This document shows positions 21,207-32,300 of a stretch of DNA of 64,000 bases, piece by piece (the first letter of the stretch is position 1; every line of letters begins with the position of its first letter). Source of the DNA: Phymorhynchus buccinoides (Eukaryota > Mollusca > Gastropoda > Neogastropoda > Raphitomidae); contig CM065699.1 of NCBI GenBank assembly GCA_017654935.2, positions 21,043,851 to 21,107,850 of the forward strand, in the 5' to 3' direction. Made by a program: the position numbers and the translations under genes. Below the pieces are notes generated by a model, which was not told where the DNA came from, searched no databases, and was given only the letters and a program-made list of their open reading frames with translations.

Positions 21207-22660
21207 AAAGGTGTCCAATGTCACCTGAAAATGAAAAATAAATCAGCAAATATATATATTGCTTTAATTAATACATTTGTCAAACTTAAGTTGAAGGATT
21301 TGTCAGAGCTGATATACACAAATAAGAAAGAACATATAACAAAATTGCTTCAACAGTGTTGTTGGATTATTGCTATCGCTTACACTAAGTGGCAGCTCAC
21401 AGTACTTTTTTAAAACTCATATTTTGTGACAATGTAAAATAAACAACAAACGACTACTGGTATATATAAACACATGCACCTTGACACCCACCAACCTATC
21501 ACCTCATCTCAATTATATTGATTACAAAAACAGACCCAACAAAAATTGTCAATACTTGTGAAATGATATTGCTTTTGAATTAAAAAAGTAAACAAAACTT
21601 TAAAACACCATCACGTTTTAAATAACAAACAAAAAATAAGCAGTGTTAAAGCAACTTATTATGTGCATCAGTACAACCAATATTCAGGACTTATTTGGGG
21701 ATACCATTTTTGATGATTGAGGGAAGCTTAAAATCAAATCATTTCTTGATGCAGTATTTTTGGGGGGAAATCAATACCATTACTTGGTCTGCTCGCATAA
21801 TATACATCAGGGTGAATCTTGGTTAAAGTATGACCTGGACTCCTGAAGAGATACCAAAGCTCAGAAACAAATCATTTTCATTGAATTTAAATTGCTTCTT
21901 CGGAGTTTCAAATGGACACAGGAAATTTAAGTTTACTACTACTACTACTACTACAATAATAAATTACTGGCCCTTTATCATTTTCTGTAATCAGGGGTCA
22001 TATTATGGCCCATGAAGTTTGAAAACAATCTGAAGCTCTGCTTTTTTTTTTTCAAGCATGATGTATGGCCAATACCAAAAACGGTTTCACAAACTTCGCA
22101 CGTGTATTAGCAGAGCTAGATACATGTCCATAAAGCATAATTAAGCACATCTTTACTAAATCATTTCCTAACACAATTACTTTCAAATCTATTATAACAG
22201 GTTTGTATGACTATCAAATGTTTCACATAGGTATGATGTAGCATACTTTTACTAAATCTCAGTTCGACTAACTCAAAAGCAAACTTTTGGAATACCAGGA
22301 TTACTACCGTTTACCCAGGCTGTATTTGTTTTTCACTTTAAGTTTCAAATACTTTCAAATGTGTCCTCACTTACATCCATCTTCATTTTACAAACAATCA
22401 ATAAAAAAAAAATTAAAAGAACATTAAAACTTTCAGTCTATTTTGCACTAGAATTTCAGATTCTGTACACATTAAATTTTCAAAAAATCTATAGTTTATC
22501 CAACATAAATTTACAAAATTTGCACTTTCTTTGAACTTTTCATGCATTTTTTTTTAGCATCAATTGGTTACTTTGTCTATAAATATAATAATGCTATCAA
22601 CAATTCAAATATACATTTACTTGAAAACATTTTAGGCATGCCACGAGTTAAACATGCCTC
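21207..22660. other. no gene seen
   Basis: AT-rich, a short (CTA)n at 21940; no coding signal. Confidence 0.4.
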
Positions 22661-22662
22661 AC

Positions 22663-22776
22663 TTTTGGCTGATAAACTAAAGACAAAGCAAGTTTTCTTC
22701 TACCCAATTGTAAAAACAATTTTGGCTGATAAACTAAAGACAAAGCAAGTTTTCTTCTACCCAATTGTAAAAAACA
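22663..22776. repeat. 57-bp perfect tandem duplication
   Basis: TTTTGGCTGATAAACTAAAG through CTACCCAATTGTAAAAACAA occurs twice, at 22663 and 22720, with no visible difference. It is therefore recent. Confidence 0.93.
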
Positions 22777-23436
22777 ACAATCCCCTTTTTTATTGCAAGA
22801 AAATAAACGACCAAAAAAATATATGAACAAAACAGAATTTTAATTCAGCAATAACGAACCAAATCAGATCTGACATTCTTTACATCAGGAAATAGTGTGT
22901 GGGGAGAGGGGGGGGGGGGGATAACACAAATTAAGCAAAACAAAATTATTAACAGATATAATTAACACGCAACTGAAAGTATGTAACACTCAAGCAGTAC
23001 TTATAAAAAATATATAACATATTCAGATCACAACAAGTGAGAGCTACTAAACCACAAGTGCATGACAAACACTTCCACAGCAGAAAATCTAGCTTCACTT
23101 GTAATTTTTGCTAAAGTGAATGAAAAACGATTTCAGCCAAATTTGTTTTGATAACAGAAAAAAAACCTCTACTGGTTTCGCAGTTAAGCCTTGTTTAGGG
23201 GGGAGGGACAAGCGTTCAGAGAATAATTTCCACTTAAACAACTATTGATAACGAGCAGACTAAACCAGCTACTGTTACCCTGATTTCCACCAATTTATTG
23301 AAACGATTCTCGCAGCACCATTTTCAACACAACAAAACTTTCATCCTTTCACCCTTTCTTTCTTTTTATACACGAGTCTGAAAATATCGCACATCTGCTG
23401 AAAGCGTACAAAATGCAATGGAGTGAACCAACTAAG
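22777..23436. other. no gene seen
   Basis: AT-rich with a G run near 22903-22920. Confidence 0.4.
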
Positions 23437-23893
23437 GCCAAACAAAAAAAATATGTCTGTTTCCGGTAACCCGACCAACCTAGTTTTTGCTGCTGACCCT
23501 AATTGTTTTTTGGGACGAGTTTCCAAAAAAAAAGAAAAAAGAAGCAATTTGAGCAGACGATGCAATGGAAACAACCATGGCACTCTCACTCGGCGTAGTC
23601 AAGGACTGTTACTCGCGCAGACTTTCGTGATCAACATCCGCCAACACAATGGCGGGCGCAAAGCACGCGATTTCCCGCAGTACAATATTACTGCTATGCT
23701 TGCTGCAACATGCTTATGTGAAAAACAGTCAAGTGGTAAAGATAATCTGTTGATTGATACTCACATTCACATGTTTCAGCATATACGGCAAAAATCTTGC
23801 ACCGCGAAGAAATTTTTTTTTGAAAGCCTACCTACCTACCCTATTGTTTGGGTCCATGTTCCTGGAAACAGACATATTTTTTTGTTTGGCCTA
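23437..23893. mobile_element. inverted-repeat element, 30-bp ends
   Basis: GGCCAAACAAAAAAAATATG plus TCTGTTTCC at the left is mirrored at the right by GGAAACAGACATATTTTTTT plus GTTTGGCC; TA lies outside both ends. It is about 457 bp. The 186-codon frame crossing it has no domain and is probably chance. Confidence 0.7.
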
Positions 23894-24077
23894 ACATCTA
23901 CCTCCCCTATCGAAATTCTAAGCGCATACAACAAAACCTTAGCAGATCTTATGAATTGGGGTCACGTAATCCATAAATCTTAAGCCTGAAGTTCAAAAAA
24001 GCACAACCCGTCTTACACTGTATCTTGTTTTGATGAGCACTTACACACATTGCCAGAAGAGACGACCACAATACTCT

Positions 24078-24571
24078 AAAGGGCCTGCCACACACATGAT
24101 TTGGATCTGAATGCAGACCTGCCTACCCCCACTTTCTTTTTTAGGTACTCCACAAAATAAAATTCCGTACTTTTTCTCTAAATTCCGTATTTTGCAAGGA
24201 GACTCCAAAACGGAACATTACAGAACATTAAACCGCCATGCGAAATGACGAAAAACACTCGATTTTGACCAATCTTAGAAGACCTTAAGTTCAAATTTTT
24301 GCGGTATTAATTTTCCATTTACCATACTGCAGTACCGGGACTCAAAATCGTGTACAAAATACGGAAAAATCGTATGGGTAGGCAGGTCTGTGAATGCGAT
24401 GCGATTTTGACTGAGTCATGATTCACATGAAATTCATGGGTCTACTTGAGTATAGTGAGCGAAAATGGCAGAATTATTTTTAGACGGAAGTATTTCACGT
24501 GAATCATGACTCACGTAACCCAATCGCATCACATCCCAATACGATTTTACGCGTGTGTGGCGCCGGCTTTA
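24078..24571. mobile_element. MITE with AAGGGCCTGCCACAC ends, carrying a nested element
   Basis: Left AAAGGGCCTGCCACACAC and right GTGTGTGGCGCCGGCTTT are imperfect inverted ends, related to the 150-bp MITE at 5426. The CAGACCTG element (24114-24390) is inserted 36 bp from its left end. Confidence 0.6.
24114..24390. mobile_element. CAGACCTG-ended element, short copy (277 bp), 6-bp target duplication
   Basis: Ends CAGACCTGCCTACCCC and GGGTAGGCAGGTCTG, flanked by TGAATG on both sides. Subterminal AAAATCGTATGGGTA is shared with the 20440-20927 copy. Confidence 0.85.
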
Positions 24572-24760
24572 GACACATCAATGTTCGTCGGTGTTTCTTC
24601 GCATATCAAGTCTTTGAAACGATATGTTTTGGCAGACAGGCAAACAAGACGTCAAGCCGATGTCCAACTGAACCAGTTTCTCCCTTTCTTTCAGTCTCTC
24701 GCATACACTTGCACAAAACGAAGCAAAAAGAAAACACTGTTGGTCATTGTAGTCAAGTTC

Positions 24761-25333
24761 TTAAAGGTGGACCCTGACGGATGCGTTTTTGCAAGAAACA
24801 TGTCGAGATCACCAGAAAGACAGCATTTTCAAGGATCGGAACACTCTCTTTGATCTGATTTCCTAGAAAGTAAACCGTCAAAACGTCGATTCCTCCTTGG
24901 CAGAGATGCCAGAGAGAGTAGCCATTTTGGATGGGGTGGGTGAAGGTCACTCATTGTGGTAGAAGTGTTGCTTTTTTTGTAATGCAGTAAAAAAAAAAAT
25001 TGGAGCTGTCTTCTTTGTTGTGAGCGAAACTCCTTTAGATAATCTGTATAAAAAAAAAAATTTAAGAGAAAAAAAGGCTTGTATTGCGAACATTTCGTGC
25101 AAACGATTTGGTCTAAACGCAGGCGGCCATTAGAAAAGAGACAGCACAAGCCTTCTCTTTGGGTGAAATAATTTGATTTCTAGCACCTCCGCCAAGGAGG
25201 AATCGCCGATTTGACAGTTTGATTTCTAGGAAACCAGAGCAAAGTGAGTGTTGCAATCTCTGTAAAGGATGTTTACCTGGTGATCTGGACATGTTTCTTA
25301 CAAAAAACTCATCCATCAGGGTGGCCCTTTAAA
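24761..25333. mobile_element. long-arm palindromic element (arms about 140 bp)
   Basis: The left arm (24763-24905) and right arm (25185-25333) are reverse complements with scattered differences: AAGAAACATGTC, AGATCACCAG, TTTCCTAGAAA and CGATTCCTCCTTGGC appear in both. The loop (24906-25184) is AT-rich. No coding content. Confidence 0.78.
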
Positions 25334-26001
25334 ATTAAGTTAAATACCAATTGTTAAGACAGCTGCACAAGCAAAAAGCCTAACAATATTTTTCACACTA
25401 GAAATAAATCCAATCTTCTCGGTACAATACAATCATGTGAGACTCTAGCAGCCCCACATGAGAATGATACCAAACGTGTCCCATAATTGTACTTAACAAT
25501 CGACACAAAATTCACTCACACTAGCCACAACGCCCTATAAACTAATTTACATGCATTTAAACACTGTTCTCATAACCATGGCGACGATTCACAGAGATTT
25601 ACGCTCAGGGGCTTTTGAACCTTTCTGCAATTTGCTCACAATGTCCAGTGAACTATTTTATTTAAGATCATGTTCCCGAAACCAACCTTGATGATTCATT
25701 TACACAGCCCCATTCCCGCTTACATTTTTGCTTTAGATTCTTTAATCTTTTGCTTTTTTAAGACATAAGTTTCTCTGGGCAATTTGTAGATTTTTTGTTT
25801 TATCTTTTGCTTTTTACGATAGATTTTTTTTTTAAATATGTAGAGATTTTTGTGTGTGCACTTTTTAATTTATTTTTAATCTTTCGCTTTTGATCTAGGT
25901 TTCTCCAATCTGTAGAGGTGGTTTTTTTCTTCTTTTGTTAGGAGCAAAGTTTCACTGGGCAATCTGTGGAGAGGTGTTTTTTTAAAAAAATCTTTCGCTT
26001 T
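25334..26001 (-). other. presumed 3' untranslated region and downstream sequence of the ZC3H18-like gene
   Basis: On the minus strand this follows the stop codon at 26002-26004. It is A-rich in the sense direction and has AATAAA candidates near 25868 and 25657. No cleavage site can be assigned. Confidence 0.4.
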
Positions 26002-26351
26002 CTAACAGATGGGTTTCTCCATGCAATTTGAAGAGGGTTTCAGTTTCCTTTTAATCTTCTGCTTCTTGAGAGACATGTTTTTCTGGGCGATCTGCAGCTC
26101 CACCTCGGCCAGCTCCCTGCGCAGTCGCTCGGTCATCTCACTCTGGTCGGAGGAGGAGGCGCCGCCCTCCTGGGAACAGCCGGAGCTGCTGGCCAGGCCG
26201 GAGTCTGGGGACAGGGAGCTGGAGCTGGTGGAGGAGGAGGACAGCGACTGCAGGATGGACGAAGCCGCTGAGGAATCAAAGTCCTCAAATCTCAGCTCCA
26301 TCGCTTGGGTCTGCTGCTGCTGTTTCTGCCGGCGTGTCGGGCCGGTAGTTT
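26002..26351 (-). CDS. zc3h18: zc3h18-like exon 9, terminal exon with coiled coil
   Basis: Acceptor CCATGCAG at 26352-26353, stop at 26002-26004. Gln run, then MELRFEDFD, long Ser runs, and the coiled coil TERLRRELAEVELQIAQKNM with a basic tail. The family's C-terminus has a similar R-R-E-L-L-x-Q-L-K helix. Only 36 bp separate this exon from the SINE at 26388. Confidence 0.8.
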
Positions 26352-29300
26352 CTGCATGGAAAATGTATAACATTAAACCAAACCAAAGACTGTACAGGGG
26401 AAGATAAACATCCGGTCTCTTTTCCCTATATGAGTAGTGAGGACAGAAACACTGGTTATGTCCCTTTGAAACGTGACACACTTTACACATCGTTAGGCCA
26501 GTTGAATTCTCCGTTCAAGTTCCAGTCTGAGTTTTTGGATAGCCTCCACTGTGAATAGTGTACTGTCGCCACTAACGATAACTCTATCAGCCCGGTTCGC
26601 CGAGCTTTTAAGTAATCCATCTTACCCTTTTAGAATATCTTTGACCAAACCAAACAATGCCCCCCCCCAAAATTAATTAAGGAAATTTCTAGTGCACTTG
26701 TTCTTTAAGCTCTGATCGCTTAAAGGTGAATTCAAAGGAATGCACACACAAAATAAGCAAATAACAAACACTAGTTATTCAATGCTGTCTCTTCCCTTCA
26801 CATACATGGTCCAACAATTAATATATTCTATTCATAACATTATTTTCGTCACTTTATTTAGCAGTTTCATACTCTGAGACCAAAAAAAGTAAGTACATAC
26901 ATCTATACCAGAAACGTGTGCACGTTCAGTGATGTCCCGAGGCCCCGGTCATAGGCCATTGACCTATTAAAATTGAAAATATCCTATTGTGTTCTTCCCT
27001 GTCAGGACAAATGGATGATTAATTTAACACTGGCACGCTTTGTCTTATTGATTTCCGAAAGAGCCAGGACATTGTCCTATTGATTTATCTTATCTCAGGA
27101 CAGTTGTCCTATTACTTTTCGATCCTCGGTACATCACTGCACTTTATGAACACACACACACACTGACACAAATACAAAAACCTTTCAGTTCAAACTTAAT
27201 TCTGTTAAACAAGGCCCGAATGTTTCTTTCACTTCAATCTCATTGAAAATCGAATATTTTGTTGTTGTTTGTTGCTGTTCTCAAAAACTTGCTTTTCAAT
27301 CCTAATTTCTACAGCGTTCACATTTATCCGTTGGAGACCCCCGAAGTCGGAGTGTGGCTGCCCATGTGGCAGGGTAATAAAAACAGTCACACTCGTAATG
27401 TTCTCATCCCTAGCTGATGCATTTGTACCATAGTGTTCGGCTATTGGGATGATCCCTGGAGTCTTTTAGCCAAAGTACATCAACAAGAACAACAAATCCC
27501 TTGGGGAGGAGATAATTCTAAAGCAGACTGAAATTTTACAAATTACACATGCTTCTTACATCAACAGTGTCAGAAGACTATCTCCCTTATAAAAATAATA
27601 ATTTGGCATTCCTTTAACCCTTTGCGCACTGCCAATTTGCCCAGCGGGCTACACTCCCAGCCTGCAGGTTCTGAGAGAGAGGTACTAGTTTTATTACAAA
27701 ACAGACCAACAAAATAATGAAAGTGCTTGCAAATTATTTAAAATTGCGCAAGGAGTTTAGCGATCATTCTGACGCAAATAGCTTCAGAATAAACATATCT
27801 TAGTCATTAATAGTTTCTAAATTGATAAGCAAAGTAAATGGAGGTCCCTGCCCGACAATTTGTCGGCGCAGGCGCTGGTAGCTGCACTAGAGCGTCCGAA
27901 AAATTGTCGGGCGCTGGGCAGAATGAGTTAATCCGCTGAATTCTGTCAAATTTGGTTACCAGACTGCGATTTCCTTGCAGGTCTCCGTGCAATCTTCTTT
28001 TGAGGGGAAGACTTTTCGGGCCCGTTTGGTGCAGGTCTTTTCAGCGCCGACTGTTGAAAACAAACAAAATCAAACAATGTGTTGACTTTCATTTCGCATT
28101 TGTCACTTTTCCTCTCTTCAAGATTTGTGCTAGTGTGTGTAGTTAGAACATAAATGTGGTTGCAAGCATTGACGGTATATAAATTGATAATTATGATATA
28201 CCATATTTTCCGGACTATAAGCCGCTACTTTTTTCTTCAACTTTGACCCCTGCGGCTAAAACAACGATTGCGGCTAATTTGTGAATATTTCTCCTTCCGT
28301 ATTTTAGGCTGGTCGTCAACTCCAGCCTGTGTGTGTTGACATCGTCAATCTCGGTAAAAACGAACCGTTCTCATGCCGAAACTGAAGAATTAAATCAGCG
28401 ATATCACGATCTGACCACTACATTTCACTACTTTTATGCACATGTGTCATCACTGAACAGTTTATGATCAAAGTTTGAACTGAAACAGTCACGATCGTTT
28501 CGATCTTTACGAACTCTGTGCACATAGGTGATTGGTCACACTCCATAAGTTGGAACTCAGTGAATGGTCTCACTTTACAAAAAATAAGTTGAAAAGCAGC
28601 TCCTTTCCGTTATCAAACTGATAAATCGGCGTTAGTGTGTGCACTGAAACACTCGCTGAATGCAAACAACTTAACTCACAAAATCTGATAAATGAAAGCA
28701 GCTGGCGCATTAGCGTTTGCCGTGATTTCGCATCTGCGGTATGCGCTGCGCCATTTTGTCAGCCGAGTTGTATGCGCGGTAAAACTTCTGTGTGTGCAAA
28801 CTGTGACTGAAAATGAACTGCCAGTACGTTACTTTGTCATGTTTTGTGTTGTGTTGTGTCGTTGTGCAGAATCCAGTATTTAGTAGGTCCGTTATGGCGA
28901 AGATTTGGTCTGTATTGTTATGTGTAGTTTGTGTGCAAATGCAACACGGGCCATCAAAGTTGCCGTGGCTTTCGATCACGAGTTCGTCTGCTCGTCTTCT
29001 CAGGTTCGTTTTTCCTTTTCAGTCTCTTGCGGCTTAGACACTGAATGCGGCTTTATCGTTGTTTTTTCCAGAATTTTAATAAAATTCAGGGGGTGAGGCT
29101 TAGACAACGGTGCGCTTTGTAGTCCGGAAAATACGGTAGATGAATGAAGATGGGTTATAATAAGAATGAACACTTTACGTGAGAATATGGGTCTTCTTTA
29201 CTTGTTTCTTTATTTCTTTGCAAAGTTTGTTATATGATTGCGACAAGTGTCAACAATGTATAAATAATAATGTGAATGTGAAGTGTCATTTTGTTCAGAC

Positions 29301-32300
29301 AGAAATCTGTGTCTGTAGCAGGTATGTTCACAGAAACCAGTTCTTGAAGAGTAAACCAACGGAACATCGAGGGGAAAGCATATGAAAAGCATACATAAAA
29401 GGATATTAAAAATAAATTAATAAATGGAAGTGAAATGAGAAGCAATGTTAGCAGTCATCCATCATCTCACCTTTAAAAAAAAAAAATTCTAATAAGAAAT
29501 AATGTTCGTAGACGTCCATGCTTTCACCTTCATTTAAAAAAAAAAAAAATGAAACACCAACAACAAAGAAACAAAATTTGATTTGAATTTTAAGAAATTT
29601 GAACTGAGACGAAACATGTTTAAATGTCCTGACCGTCTCAGCTGTCCGAGTTTCTTCATGGGGACAGTTCCACTCCATCAACAAGCAGTTCCTGGAAAAA
29701 GCAGCTTTGCAGATTACTGTGAAAGAGCTGCAGTGAAATTCAAAGAGACAGTGCATGGCCATCTACTCTCACCTTGGCCGCAGCTGCCTTCAGAGGCCGC
29801 TGTCCTTTTCTGGGTTTTACATTCAGTTTCAGAGTCGTGGCTCCGGTTTCTTCAGAGTCTGAGGACAGAGGAGAACTCCCTGAACAAAGCTGGAAACTAC
29901 TATGTGTATATTATTTATTGCAGTAATGAATCTAAAGTTAGTTGTGTGGTTTTTTTAACAAGGTTCATACTTCAAAATACCCATATTTTTCTGACTATCA
30001 GACTATTATAAGGTGCTCCCTCAAATTTTACACAAAATTCAGATTCTGTTATTATATTTTCTTACAATATTATAGGGCGCAGGGGTCTCAATCTGGTTTT
30101 TAAAAAAAGGTATCACCTTATAATTATACTAATAGTCTGAAAAATATGTCAATCTGGAATTCAAAACCCTTTTCCCAAGCTTCCCAGACCATTCTTCAAA
30201 GATTTCTTGGCAGTCTTCTACTTTTATCGAGACAAAAAGTGCTGAGGCTGGAAGAAGAAGAAAGACAGAGTAAGACAGACAGATGGAAAGAAAAGGGGGT
30301 TAGAGAAGTATTTTTCCATCTGTGCCGGTGAATATGGTAAAATACTTTTATGAAAGGCAAATGGGCACAAAAGTTTAGACACACCAAACAAAACAAATGT
30401 CCAATTTGCTGGCAATTCAATACAATGATCAAATTGCCTGAAACAACAAGAAAGAAACGACAAATACAAAAATTAAACTTGATCAACCTCGTCCAAATAA
30501 AGTCTAAAGACTGACAATACACAAACAAGAGACCACAGAAAAAACACATGCATACCTGCTCCTTGGGCGACAGGACTCGAAAGACTGCAGACACTGTTGT
30601 TCACAGACACTGATCCATCAGGTGCTGAACTGTTGCTAAACGACAACCGCAACCTGGGCTCATCAGACTCTGGGGGGAAAATTGACTTTGTGCGTGATTG
30701 TTCTGCTACCGGACGTTTTGCTGGGAGGGGTTTCAGTGAAAACGAAACAGGATTTGAATTTGATAAAGCTTTCGACTGTGCTGCTGACTGTGCAGATGGG
30801 GAGCGGGATTGTGAACGCGACCTTGAACCAGAATTTGACCTGTCGCCCGGTCTAGAGTTTGATGAGCTTGATGACGACCTCGATGATTTTGAAGATGCAG
30901 ATCCAGATCTTGAGCGGTTTGTGAACTGTCTCGATGGTGACCCTGGTTCACTGGGTGAGCGTGACCTTGATGATGCGAAATTTGGTGATTGCGAACGTTG
31001 CTTGTGTCTTGCCTTGGACTTGCGGTTTGGTGACCTTCCCTCATATGCACCTGATCTTGGGGAGGGAGATCTGGAGCTTTTTCGCCGCCTGTGTGATGAT
31101 CTGGAGTGTTTGTGGGAACTGGATTTGTCTGATGCTCTGAAAAACAAACCATCACAGGATCAGGTAAAGTTCAGAATAAAGGTTAGAAATAAACTAAAAT
31201 TTTAAAAATCCAAGTGCTATATAAATTTTGAGGGTTTGTAAAAGATATAAGAATACAAGTTTTATATCAAAAGTATTATATATTTATAACAATATAAGCA
31301 TATCATGAGTTGTTTGTGTGAAATAATTAATGAATGCTATTACTGCGATCATGTTTAAAGAAAGAAATGTATCTAACTGTGTGGTTGTGCACACATGATG
31401 GTGCTTTCATAATAATGGCATAAAACATCAGATACAGTGGAATCTACCTAACTCAAGAACGCTTACCACAAACTATTGAATAACTCACAATATTGTTGAT
31501 CCCAATTTAATCATTATGCCAAAACGTCTTCTTATCTCAAAATACTGGCTACCTCAAAATAAAATATCAGTCCATTCAACTTTGTCTTACCAGGCTGCCA
31601 CTGTACTTTATTTGTTCACTACGCAAAATGCACATGGAAAAGTGGGTTCATGCGTGCATTCCACATTTGTGTAAATTCTAGATGTCCACCTTTTAATGTT
31701 CATAAATATGTCAAAATATTTATAGAACTTTAAGAACACGCATTGCATGGTCGTGCAAAACATACCCGTGTTGTTAACCTTCATTTAGAAAAGGGAATAT
31801 ATCCTCAAAGGATGATACAAGATATAGGTTGTTATACTAATTCTTTTCTCTAAAGGAAAGACATAGGCAGACAACACGCATCAATTCAAACCTTAACCAG
31901 GGAAAAGGGAATATATCCTCAAAGGATGATACAAGATATAGGTTGTTATACTAATTCTTTTCTCTAAAGGAAAGACATAGGCAGACAACACGCATCAATT
32001 CAAACCTTAACCAGGGAAAAGGGAATATATCCTCAAAGGATGATACAAGATATAGGTTGTTATACTAATTCTTTTCTCTAAAGGAAAGACATAGGCAGAC
32101 AACACGCATCAATTCAAACCTTAACCAGGGCGTGTCGTTCCCATTCAGAGGCGCCCTGTGTCTCTTTCGGTGTGACTTGCCGTACTGCCTGCGTCTACTC
32201 AGCTCTCGTCCAAACCTGTAAGCAAATATCTGACTGTTATAAATTGTGGGTCGATTCCACACAAAGCAAAACCAAAGAAAATAACCTATTCGACTCGGTC

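Noticed and set aside
23423..23983. 186-codon plus-strand frame
   Set aside because: It crosses an inverted-repeat element end to end, with no domain and mixed low-complexity composition.
26009..26407. 132-codon plus-strand frame
   Set aside because: Antisense shadow of the terminal exon of the zc3h18-like gene.
30180..30260. Extra zc3h18-like exon with acceptor TTCTTCTTCCAG
   Set aside because: Exon 6 joins exon 7 in phase without it, and its only open frame has no donor and no resemblance to the family.
30597..31205. 202-codon acidic frame on the plus strand
   Set aside because: It is the exact antisense of the RS-rich exon of the zc3h18-like gene; Ser/Arg codons read backwards give acidic residues.
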